Below are positions 26,759 to 34,032 of a stretch of DNA of 64,000 nucleotides, in pieces; the first letter of the stretch is position 1, and each line of letters begins with the position of its first letter. This DNA is from JAAXHB01 sp965221635. GTDB taxonomy: Bacteria > Actinomycetota > Acidimicrobiia > Acidimicrobiales > Aldehydirespiratoraceae. Position numbers and translations under genes: made by a program. The DNA is taken from positions 620,001-684,000 of the forward strand of contig OZ244902.1 of the NCBI GenBank assembly GCA_965221635.1, written 5' to 3'. The notes under the pieces were generated by a model. That model saw only the letters and a program-made list of their open reading frames with translations. It was not told where the DNA came from and made no database searches.

Positions 26759-27988
26759 ATGTCCGGCGCCGCAACGCAAAGCAGTCAGGGCTCCAAGCAG
26801 CCCGGCGGGGTGGCGCGTGGTCGCGATGCCGTGAGGGACCGGCTGATGCGAACCGCCACGGAGCTGCTCGAATCGGCGCCGCCCACCGAGGTGACGGGCC
26901 GCCAGATCGCCGAAGCCGCGGGTGTGAACCACGGGCAGATCCACCACTATTTCGGCTCCAAGGACGGGCTCATCGCAGCCACGATCGCCGATGCCGCGGC
27001 GCGCTACAGCCAGGAACGCCTGCGGGATGGTCTCGTGTTCCCGCTGCCCATCGAGACTTTGCGTCGCACACCGGCGTGGCGCACCCTGGCCTATCTGGCA
27101 GCCACCGGCCACTGGCGCCAGCCGCCGTATGAGCCGTCACCGGTGGTTGCGTCGCTCGCCCGGCGTCGCGCCCAAGACCTCGGTGTTGAGATCTCGTCGC
27201 CGGAGGTGATGGCCGACGTTGCCGCAACGATGGCCCTTCAGCGGGGCTGGTGGATCTTCCAGGACATCATCGAGGTTGCGCTGGCGGAGTACAAGCCGAA
27301 GATCGCCAAGGTCCGAACCGAGGTCGCTCGCCGTTCGCTGCGACTGATCGACGATTCGATCCCCGTTGCGGACACTCCCCAACCTCAGAGAGAACCAACT
27401 CTGCCGAGGTTCCCCGCCGGCGCCGCGCCGCCACGAGGCCGCGAAGAGGTTCGCGAACGTCTCGTTCTTGCCGCTGTTCATCTGCTGGCGGACGCCCCGC
27501 CCAACAGCGTCACCACCAAGCAGATCGCCGCGCTGGCCCAGGTGAACCACGGCCAGGTACACCACTACTTCCACAGCAAGGAGCACCTGGTTGCCAGTGC
27601 GCTGCGTGTGGGTTCCACGGCCATCCTCAACGTGATGGACGCGTCGGCCACGGCGCCGGTGGTGCCGATCCAAGCCGAGCGACACCCACCGCTGTGGCGC
27701 ACCCTTGCGCACATCGCATCCACCGAGGAGTGGGTGGACGAGGTGTATGACCGTTCCCCTGTTGTTAGGCGAATGGTGGAGGTGGTGGCCGCCCGCACGG
27801 GTGAGCCCGTGACCTCGGTCGGGGTACACGCACAAGTGGCGGTGGTTCACGCATTGGAGCTCGGCTGGGCCGTGTATCGCAACATCATCGAGTACGGGCT
27901 TGAGGCGCTCGGAGGTGACCTTTCCGCGATGCGGCGCAGGCTTGCCGCCATCTCGGTGCGACTGGTGGACCAGCCCGTCCGCCAATAG
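26759..27988 (+). CDS. tandem (single-chain) TetR family regulator
   Basis: At 409 residues this is twice the normal TetR length and holds two complete TetR units. The first HTH is at about residues 45-66 (VTGRQIAEAAGVNHGQIHHY, then FGSKDGL). The second is at about 251-272 (VTTKQIAALAQVNHGQVHHY, then FHSKEHL). Each is followed by its own ligand-binding helices with the shared pattern RRTPAWRTLAYLA / RHPPLWRTLAHIA. TetR proteins normally dimerise to read a palindrome, so this chain could bind CTAGTC-N3-GACTAG as a monomer using both heads. The gene sits in the middle of the regulon and has the operator at its own promoter. The effector is presumably the pathway substrate or an intermediate. 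Confidence 0.93.
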   Translation: MSGAATQSSQGSKQPGGVARGRDAVRDRLMRTATELLESAPPTEVTGRQIAEAAGVNHGQIHHYFGSKDGLIAATIADAAARYSQERLRDGLVFPLPIETLRRTPAWRTLAYLAATGHWRQPPYEPSPVVASLARRRAQDLGVEISSPEVMADVAATMALQRGWWIFQDIIEVALAEYKPKIAKVRTEVARRSLRLIDDSIPVADTPQPQREPTLPRFPAGAAPPRGREEVRERLVLAAVHLLADAPPNSVTTKQIAALAQVNHGQVHHYFHSKEHLVASALRVGSTAILNVMDASATAPVVPIQAERHPPLWRTLAHIASTEEWVDEVYDRSPVVRRMVEVVAARTGEPVTSVGVHAQVAVVHALELGWAVYRNIIEYGLEALGGDLSAMRRRLAAISVRLVDQPVRQ

Positions 27989-28034
27989 CGCAATCACTTC
28001 TGCCCACCCTTCGCGCCGGGACGGCCATGGCCGT

Positions 28035-28053
28035 TGCTAGTCACCGACTAAAG
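28035..28053. promoter_or_regulatory. predicted TetR operator 5 (one mismatch)
   Basis: CTAGTC-ACC-GACTAA, the upstream member of a pair in front of the ABC transporter operon. Confidence 0.75.
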
Positions 28054-28063
28054 TTGTGGTAGG

Positions 28064-28082
28064 TTCTGGTCGCCGACTAGAT
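28064..28082. promoter_or_regulatory. predicted TetR operator 6 (one mismatch)
   Basis: CTGGTC-GCC-GACTAG, centred 29 bp downstream of operator 5, close to three helical turns. Two regulator molecules would lie on nearly the same face of the DNA. It ends 18 nt before the GTG start of the substrate-binding protein gene, leaving little room for a leader. Confidence 0.75.
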
Positions 28083-28100
28083 CTGCAAAGGAGGGGACCT

Positions 28101-29876
28101 GTGACGTCCACTGTTCGAACCGGCCACTGTCGCCGGCTGTTGTTGAGCCTCTTGGCTCTCTTGGCCCTTGTCGCCGCCTCGTGTGGCGGAGATGACGATG
28201 ACACAAGCGATGCGGCGCCCACCGTGACCGCTGCATCCGAGGAGGGTGCCTCAAGCGGCGCCGGCAGCGAGAGCGCCACGCCGTCCGACGACGACCCGCC
28301 CGACGACGAGTCGGGCGCCGCCTCGGCCGCAGAGGAGCCGGCCGAACCGGCGCCGGAGCCCGACGAGCCCGAACCGCCTGCTGCCGATCCCGACACCGGC
28401 ACCGGCGAGGGCACCGTTGAGTCGGCGATGCTTCCGGTGGAGGCAAGCGGCGAGGCCATCGTGGGCATGGCGAACTCGGTTCCCGGCCTGGAGTTCTCGG
28501 CGTTCCCGAACTTCGGCTTCATGGCGTTCTACGGTCTGTACCTCGAGGGCCTGGTGGCGTGGCTTCCCGACGGCACGATCGGCCCGCGCCTCGCGTCGGA
28601 CTGGCAGTTCAGCGACGACCGCAGGTCGGTCACCTTCAACCTTCGCTCCGGCGTGGAGTTCAGCGACGGCACAGACTTCACCAGCGCCGACGTGGTGGCG
28701 AACTTCGAGTCGATGCAGGAGCGCGGCTTGGGCCCGAACGCTCTCGCGCTCGCCGCGGTCGAAAGCATGGAGACACCCGACGACTACACAGTGGTGCTCA
28801 ACCTGCGAGCCCCGGATCCCTTCGTGTTGCTCAAGCAACTCGCAGGTCTTCCCGGCTTGATCGTTTCGTCCGAAACGCTGGGCGGCGACCCGGCGGACTA
28901 TTCGGGAACCGGGCCTTGGACGCTCGAGGAGTTCCGTCCCGGCGATGCGCTCATCTACGAGGCACGCTCGGAGTACTACAACCCGCAGGACGTGAAGATC
29001 CAGCGCATCGAGTTTGTGTCCGGTGAGTTGCCCGCGCTTGCGCAGGGCCTCGCTGCCGGTGACCTCGACGGCATCGGCTTCATCCCCCTGTTCTTCGTGC
29101 GCGACATTCCCAACGCCGAACCGCTCACACGCCGCGGCGGCAACAGCGTGGCGGTGATCATCACCGATCCCTACGGCGAGAAGATCCCGGGTCTGGCAAC
29201 CCGCGAGGGCCGGTGCGCGGTGATGTCGGCGATCAACCGCCAGCAGGTTGGCGCCGGGCTTGGCAACCCGCCGAGCAACGAGGTGATCAACGGCAACTAC
29301 CCCGGACACATAGGCGACTACGCGGGTGACGGGGCCTACGACGCCCAAGGCGCCGCGGATCGCCTCGCCGCTGCCGGCATCACCGACCTCGGCGTCACCG
29401 GAGCGTTCGGTTTGTTGAACAACGTGGCAGGCGGTGTGGTCGCCTCCTTCGAGGCGGCGGGCGTGTCCTACGGCATCGAGGCAATCGAAGCACCCGAATC
29501 CAATCGGGCGCTCGGCGAGGGTCGTTACCCCGTGCAGGTGATCGCCATGTCCGAACCCGCGATTCAGCTCATCCAGCAGCGGGCGCTCGGCGCGGGAGCC
29601 CCAGGCGACGGCATCTTCAACTCCAGCGGTTACGAGGCGCCCGGCGTGCGCGAGGCTTACGAAGCCGCACGTGCAGCGGCCGCAACCAACGACGAGGCCG
29701 GATTCAACGACGCCATGGCGGACGCCTTCCGGGCGATGTACGACGACTGCCTGTGGACCGGCCTGTTCGTGGGCAGCAACAATTCGGTGGTGGACAGCAC
29801 CAAGATCAGCGGCGCCGACACCCGCCTGGACATGCCGCTGGGCATCTGGCTGCGCGGCGCCGAGGCCATCGGCTAG
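28101..29876 (+). CDS. ABC transporter substrate-binding lipoprotein, peptide/nickel family 5
   Basis: A 591-residue extracytoplasmic solute-binding protein of the DppA/OppA family, anchored by lipid. GTG at 28101 follows a strong AAAGGAGG. The signal peptide has lipobox LVAASC, then an acidic and proline-rich linker of about 85 residues. The binding core has family motifs YGLYLEGLVAWLPDGTIGP, FNLRSGVEFSDGTDFTSADV and GTGPWTLEEFRPGD. Family 5 proteins bind peptides and also nickel, glycosides, opines and aromatic-containing ligands. Control by two operators of the catabolic regulon suggests it imports the pathway substrate rather than peptides. Confidence 0.92.
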   Translation: MTSTVRTGHCRRLLLSLLALLALVAASCGGDDDDTSDAAPTVTAASEEGASSGAGSESATPSDDDPPDDESGAASAAEEPAEPAPEPDEPEPPAADPDTGTGEGTVESAMLPVEASGEAIVGMANSVPGLEFSAFPNFGFMAFYGLYLEGLVAWLPDGTIGPRLASDWQFSDDRRSVTFNLRSGVEFSDGTDFTSADVVANFESMQERGLGPNALALAAVESMETPDDYTVVLNLRAPDPFVLLKQLAGLPGLIVSSETLGGDPADYSGTGPWTLEEFRPGDALIYEARSEYYNPQDVKIQRIEFVSGELPALAQGLAAGDLDGIGFIPLFFVRDIPNAEPLTRRGGNSVAVIITDPYGEKIPGLATREGRCAVMSAINRQQVGAGLGNPPSNEVINGNYPGHIGDYAGDGAYDAQGAADRLAAAGITDLGVTGAFGLLNNVAGGVVASFEAAGVSYGIEAIEAPESNRALGEGRYPVQVIAMSEPAIQLIQQRALGAGAPGDGIFNSSGYEAPGVREAYEAARAAAATNDEAGFNDAMADAFRAMYDDCLWTGLFVGSNNSVVDSTKISGADTRLDMPLGIWLRGAEAIG

Positions 29877-29900
29877 TTGATCCACCCCGATCCAGTGTGA

Positions 29901-29937
29901 CCCCCTGCCCCGGCCTGAACACGGCCGGGGCAGGGGG
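29901..29937 (+). terminator. strong hairpin between binding-protein and permease genes
   Basis: A perfect 15-bp stem (CCCCCTGCCCCGGCC with GGCCGGGGCAGGGGG) and a 7-nt loop lie 24 nt after the binding-protein stop. No run of T follows. It likely attenuates or stabilises the message so that the binding protein is made in excess over the membrane parts. Confidence 0.75.
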
Positions 29938-29975
29938 CTAACTTCTGGTCTCCACCAGAATCCGGCGGAGACCAC

Positions 29976-30920
29976 ATGGTGAAGTTCATCGCGGGCAGGC
30001 TGCTGATGGTCATCCCGCTTCTTCTGTTCGTGACGTTCCTTTCGTTCGTGCTGATCGAACTGATACCGGGCGACGCTGCCACGAGAATCGCCGGGGAGAG
30101 TGCAACCCCCGAACAGGTCGACGCGATTCGTGTTGAGCTCGGCCTCGACCGTCCCTTCGTGGAGCGCTACTTCAACTGGGTGGGTGGCGCCGTGCGCGGC
30201 GACTTCGGGAACTCGCTGTTCAGCGACGTCTCCGTGTTGGAGCTCTTCAAGCAGCGCCTGCCGGCCACGATTTCTGTGAACCTCGTGGCCATCGGTTTTG
30301 GTGTGGCCGTGGGGATTCTCACCGGGCTGATCGCGGCGATCTGGGCCGGCCGATGGCCCGACCGGATGATCACCGGTGTCAACTCGGTGCTGTTCGCGGT
30401 GCCGCCGTTCTTTTTTGCGCTGGTGCTGGTGAGCTTGTTCGCGATCCGCTTCGACTGGTTCCGGGCTGTCGGTTACGTGCCCCTCAGTGAGGGTGTGTGG
30501 CCCTGGTTCCAGTCGGTGGCGCTGCCAGGCCTGTCACTGAGCATCGTGGTGGCCACCGCGGTGAGCCGTCAACTGCGTGGTTCGATGACCGATGCGCTCA
30601 CCTCGCGTTACGTGCAGGCAGCCCGAGCCTCGGGGGTTCCCCGTTGGCGGATCATTTTCCGTCACGCGATGCGCAACGCGATGATCCCCACAGTCACCGT
30701 GATCGGCTTTCTGATTGCGCTGTCCATCGGCTTCGCGTTCGTGGTGGAGGCCGCCTTCGCGTACAAGGGGATGGGCGACCTTCTGGCCCGTGCGGTGCTC
30801 CAGCAGGACATGCCGGTTGTGCAGGCCGGGCTCGTGCTCGTGGCGGCAATCGTCGGGATCACCAACGTGTTGGTGGATCTCAGCTACGGCTGGCTCAACC
30901 CCAAGGTGCGAGTGCAGTGA
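29976..30920 (+). CDS. ABC transporter permease, DppB type
   Basis: The 314-residue inner-membrane subunit has about six hydrophobic segments, beginning at about residues 8-30. The permease coupling motif is near SRQLRGSMTDALTSRYVQAA followed by RASGVPRWRIIFRHAMRNA, which contacts the ATPase. GELGLDRPFVERYFNW-type spacing early in the protein is typical of DppB. Its stop overlaps the GTG start of the following permease-ATPase gene (GTGA), indicating coupled translation. Confidence 0.93.
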   Translation: MVKFIAGRLLMVIPLLLFVTFLSFVLIELIPGDAATRIAGESATPEQVDAIRVELGLDRPFVERYFNWVGGAVRGDFGNSLFSDVSVLELFKQRLPATISVNLVAIGFGVAVGILTGLIAAIWAGRWPDRMITGVNSVLFAVPPFFFALVLVSLFAIRFDWFRAVGYVPLSEGVWPWFQSVALPGLSLSIVVATAVSRQLRGSMTDALTSRYVQAARASGVPRWRIIFRHAMRNAMIPTVTVIGFLIALSIGFAFVVEAAFAYKGMGDLLARAVLQQDMPVVQAGLVLVAAIVGITNVLVDLSYGWLNPKVRVQ

Positions 30921-32938
30921 GAGGCAACCCTGGTCAACGGCGCCGCTCGGGCCGGGGTCCGGGCGCGGCGGGTTTCATGTCACGTTTTCTCGCCAGTTGG
31001 GTCACCCGCATTTCGCTGTTGTGGATCGCTTTTTTGGTGTTCGCCGCGCTGTTTCCCGGCGTGTTGCAGAACCACAACCCTCGGATCCGCCACGACGATC
31101 CCGAGACGTTCCAACCGGCCTGGCTTCTCGAACCGGGATCCACCATTGGCGACGTGATTCCGGGCAATCCGGACAAGTTCTTCCTGTTGGGAACCGACGG
31201 CAACGCCGGCGACATTTGGAGTCGGATCATCGAAGGCGCCCGTCCGGCGCTGATCGGGGTGCTGGTGGCCGTGTCCATCGCCGCGGTGGTGGGGCTCGCC
31301 GTCGGCCTGTTCTCGGGTTACGTCGGGGGCATCATCGATCGGGCGATCCAATGGGTGGTGGAGTCGATCTTCGCCATCCCCACGTTGATGCTCGCCCTGG
31401 CGGTGGTGTCGATCCGGGAACCCACACTGGTCAACGCCATGATCGCAGTGGGGATCGTGTCGTCCACACGCATCGCCCGTTTGGCGAGAGCAGCGGTGAT
31501 CTCCGAAAAGGAGGAGCTCTACGTGGACGGAGCGCGCCTGGCCGGGATTCCACGCTCGGGAATCCTGTTCAGACACATCGCTCCCAACATCATGCCCGTC
31601 GTGTTGGTGCAGCTCTCGTTGCTGGCCGCCGCCACGGTGATCATCGCGGCTGCTCTTTCGTTCATCGGTGTAACCGGCAGCTACGGCGAGCCCGACTGGG
31701 GCGCCGATCTGGTGCAGTCCCAGCAATGGTTGCGTTCCAGTTCCTGGGATGTCGGACTGTTCACGATCCCGGGTTGGCTGGCGCTCCCGCCGGGGCTGAT
31801 GATTGTGTTCTCCGCGCTGGCGTTCAACTACCTCGGTGACGGAATCCGCGACGCCATGGCCGCCGGATTCGGCCAGGTGTCGGGACTTGAGCGAGTGAAG
31901 TTGGAGGGGCGCAAGGTGGGCCCGGCGCCGGTTGTGGCGCCAGGCACGCTCACAATCCGAGACCTGCAGGTGCGCTTTGCGGGCCGGCGTGGCGAGGCGA
32001 CAATCCTCGACGAGGTCACACTCGAGCTTGCCCCCGGTGAGACGCTCGGCCTTGTGGGCGAGTCGGGGTCGGGAAAGTCGATGACCGCGCTCTCGCTGCT
32101 GGGGATGACACCCGAGCCGGGACGGGTGACCAACGGCGAGGTCTGGTACGACGGGGCCGAACTGATCAACATGGCCGAAGCCGACCTGGCGCGCGTGCGC
32201 GGCGCTCGGATCGCGATCATTTTCCAGGAACCGATCGCCGCCTTGAACCCCACCAAACGGGTGGGTGACCAGATCGCCGAGCCGATCGTGCTCCACAAGG
32301 GCGTCTCGCGCAGGTTGGCCAGAACCCGTGCCGTGGAGCTGCTCGACCGGGTGGGCGTGCCCGACCCTGCGATCCGGGCGCGCCAGTACCCCCACGAGTT
32401 CTCGGGAGGCATGGCGCAGCGAGCGGTGATCGCACGCGCGCTCGCCGCGGATCCACAAGTGCTGATCTGTGACGAACCCACAACCGCGCTCGATGTCACC
32501 ATTCAGGGCCAGGTGCTCGACCTGCTCAACGACCTGCAGGCCGAAACCGGGATGTCGATGCTGTTCATCACCCACGACCTTGGCGTGGTGGCAGAAATGT
32601 GCGATCGGATCGCGGTGATGTACGCGGGTCAGATCGTGGAGACCGGAACCGCCGAGCAGATCTTCTACTCGCCCAAGCACCCGTACACGTCTGCGCTGTT
32701 GCAGACTTCCCCCGAGAGTCACGGTGGGGAGGGGTCGCTGTTCGTGATCCCGGGACGGGTGCCGCCACCGGTGGCCTGGCCCAGCGGTTGTCGATTCCAT
32801 CCGCGTTGCGAGTTTGCAACCGAGGTGTGCTCCACCGCTGAGGCGGCCCAATTCACCGATCTCGGCGACGGGCGCACAACGCGCTGTGGGCGCATCACCG
32901 AGATCGGCGCGCAGCTCCTGACAGGCAGCGATTCATGA
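30917..32938 (+). CDS. fused ABC permease (DppC type) and ATPase (DppD type)
   Basis: One chain of about 673 residues. Residues about 20-335 form a DppC-like permease with the coupling helix EELYVDGARLAGIPRSGILF. Residues about 345-673 form an ATPase with Walker A GESGSGKS, an unusual signature FSGGMAQR (normally LSGGQ), Walker B VLICDEPTTALD and the oligopeptide-type C-terminal Cys motif around CRFHPRC. Fusing permease and ATPase fixes one subunit pair. GTG at 30917 (overlapping the previous stop) is chosen; ATG at 30977 is an alternative that drops an Arg/Gly-rich leader. It overlaps the next gene by ATGA. Confidence 0.92.
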   Translation: MRGNPGQRRRSGRGPGAAGFMSRFLASWVTRISLLWIAFLVFAALFPGVLQNHNPRIRHDDPETFQPAWLLEPGSTIGDVIPGNPDKFFLLGTDGNAGDIWSRIIEGARPALIGVLVAVSIAAVVGLAVGLFSGYVGGIIDRAIQWVVESIFAIPTLMLALAVVSIREPTLVNAMIAVGIVSSTRIARLARAAVISEKEELYVDGARLAGIPRSGILFRHIAPNIMPVVLVQLSLLAAATVIIAAALSFIGVTGSYGEPDWGADLVQSQQWLRSSSWDVGLFTIPGWLALPPGLMIVFSALAFNYLGDGIRDAMAAGFGQVSGLERVKLEGRKVGPAPVVAPGTLTIRDLQVRFAGRRGEATILDEVTLELAPGETLGLVGESGSGKSMTALSLLGMTPEPGRVTNGEVWYDGAELINMAEADLARVRGARIAIIFQEPIAALNPTKRVGDQIAEPIVLHKGVSRRLARTRAVELLDRVGVPDPAIRARQYPHEFSGGMAQRAVIARALAADPQVLICDEPTTALDVTIQGQVLDLLNDLQAETGMSMLFITHDLGVVAEMCDRIAVMYAGQIVETGTAEQIFYSPKHPYTSALLQTSPESHGGEGSLFVIPGRVPPPVAWPSGCRFHPRCEFATEVCSTAEAAQFTDLGDGRTTRCGRITEIGAQLLTGSDS

Positions 32939-33975
32939 CCGAACCGCTTCTGCTCGAGGTGGACGACCTCCACGTGCGATTTCGCGCACGGCGAAGCCTG
33001 CTGTCCGCGCCACCCGCTGTGAAGGCGGTCAACGGGGTTTCGTTCTCGATCCGGCATGGCGAGACGTTCGGCCTGGTGGGCGAGTCGGGTTCGGGCAAGA
33101 CCACCGTCGCTCGGGCGGTTCTGCGACTGGTGGATCGACACGAGGGCGCGATCCGCTTGGACGGCGCCGACACGGACCACCTTGCCCGCAACGAGCGGGC
33201 GTTCCGCAGGCGCCTGTCGGCGGTGCTGCAGGACCCGTATTCGTCGCTCAACCGAAGTCATTCCGTGGAGCGGATCGTGGGCGAGGTGCTCACCTTGCAC
33301 GAAGGTTTGCGAGGTCGCGCCAGGGCGCAGCGGGTGGCCGAACTCCTCGACCGGGTGGGCCTCGGGGCTCACTTTGCCCACGATCGGCCCAGGCGCCTGT
33401 CGGGAGGTCAACGTCAGCGGGTGGCCATCGCCAGGGCATTGGCCGGATCGCCCGACCTGATCGTGTGCGACGAGCCCACCTCCGCGCTCGACGTGTCGGT
33501 GCAGAGCCAGGTGATCAACGTCCTCGAGGAATTGCAATCAGGCACCGGCGTGTCCTACCTGTTCATCGCACACGACTTGTCTGTGGTGCGCCACATCTCG
33601 CACCACATCGGAGTGCTGTACCTGGGCTACCTCGTGGAATCCGGGCCCGCCCAGGCCGTGGGCGACCATCCCTCCCATCCCTACACCGCCATGTTGCACG
33701 CCGCGGCGCCCAAGGCCGATCCGCGGCAACAGCGCAGCCGTGCGAGGCTGCGACGGCGCATCCAGGTGCAGGCAGAGGCGCCGAGCCCGTCCAACCTGCC
33801 GCCGGGTTGCCCTTTCGCCAACCGATGCCCGGCGGCGATGGATGCCTGTCACACCCACATGCCCCACCCCACGCACGCGCACCACGGCGGCCGGGTGCGC
33901 TGCCATTTGCACACCAGCGGACCGAACCTGGCCGGCGCCCCGGTGGCGGATTACCTGAGTTCCATCACCCGCTAG
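32935..33975 (+). CDS. ABC transporter ATP-binding protein, DppF type
   Basis: The second ATPase of the transporter, 346 residues. It has Walker A GESGSGKT, the Q-loop in VLQDPYSSLN, signature LSGGQRQR, Walker B IVCDEPTSALD and the C-terminal cysteine-containing oligo_HPY segment (GCPFANRCPAAMDAC, which may hold an Fe-S cluster as reported for relatives). The tail is His-rich (HTHMPHPTHAHHGG), perhaps a metal-binding stretch. ATG 32935 overlaps the stop of the fused subunit. It completes a one-permease plus fused-permease/ATPase plus ATPase transporter. Confidence 0.93.
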   Translation: MTEPLLLEVDDLHVRFRARRSLLSAPPAVKAVNGVSFSIRHGETFGLVGESGSGKTTVARAVLRLVDRHEGAIRLDGADTDHLARNERAFRRRLSAVLQDPYSSLNRSHSVERIVGEVLTLHEGLRGRARAQRVAELLDRVGLGAHFAHDRPRRLSGGQRQRVAIARALAGSPDLIVCDEPTSALDVSVQSQVINVLEELQSGTGVSYLFIAHDLSVVRHISHHIGVLYLGYLVESGPAQAVGDHPSHPYTAMLHAAAPKADPRQQRSRARLRRRIQVQAEAPSPSNLPPGCPFANRCPAAMDACHTHMPHPTHAHHGGRVRCHLHTSGPNLAGAPVADYLSSITR

Positions 33976-34014
33976 CCGGTTGGTGGTGCCCTTCGGGCGG
34001 CCGCTGTTGGGGTG

Positions 34015-34031
34015 GACGCCTTTCGGGCGTC
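34015..34031. terminator. small hairpin at the convergent ends of transporter and ASST genes
   Basis: GACGCC and GGCGTC separated by TTTCG, with a neighbouring GCCC-TTC-GGGC at about 33988. They stand between the ATPase stop (33975) and the convergent stop at 34033. Weak as terminators because no T tract follows. Confidence 0.4.
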
Positions 34032-34032
34032 G

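Noticed and set aside
30980..32851. Open frame of over 600 codons on the minus strand opposite the fused ABC subunit
   Set aside because: The plus strand encodes Walker A, signature and Walker B motifs; the antisense frame has no recognisable domain.
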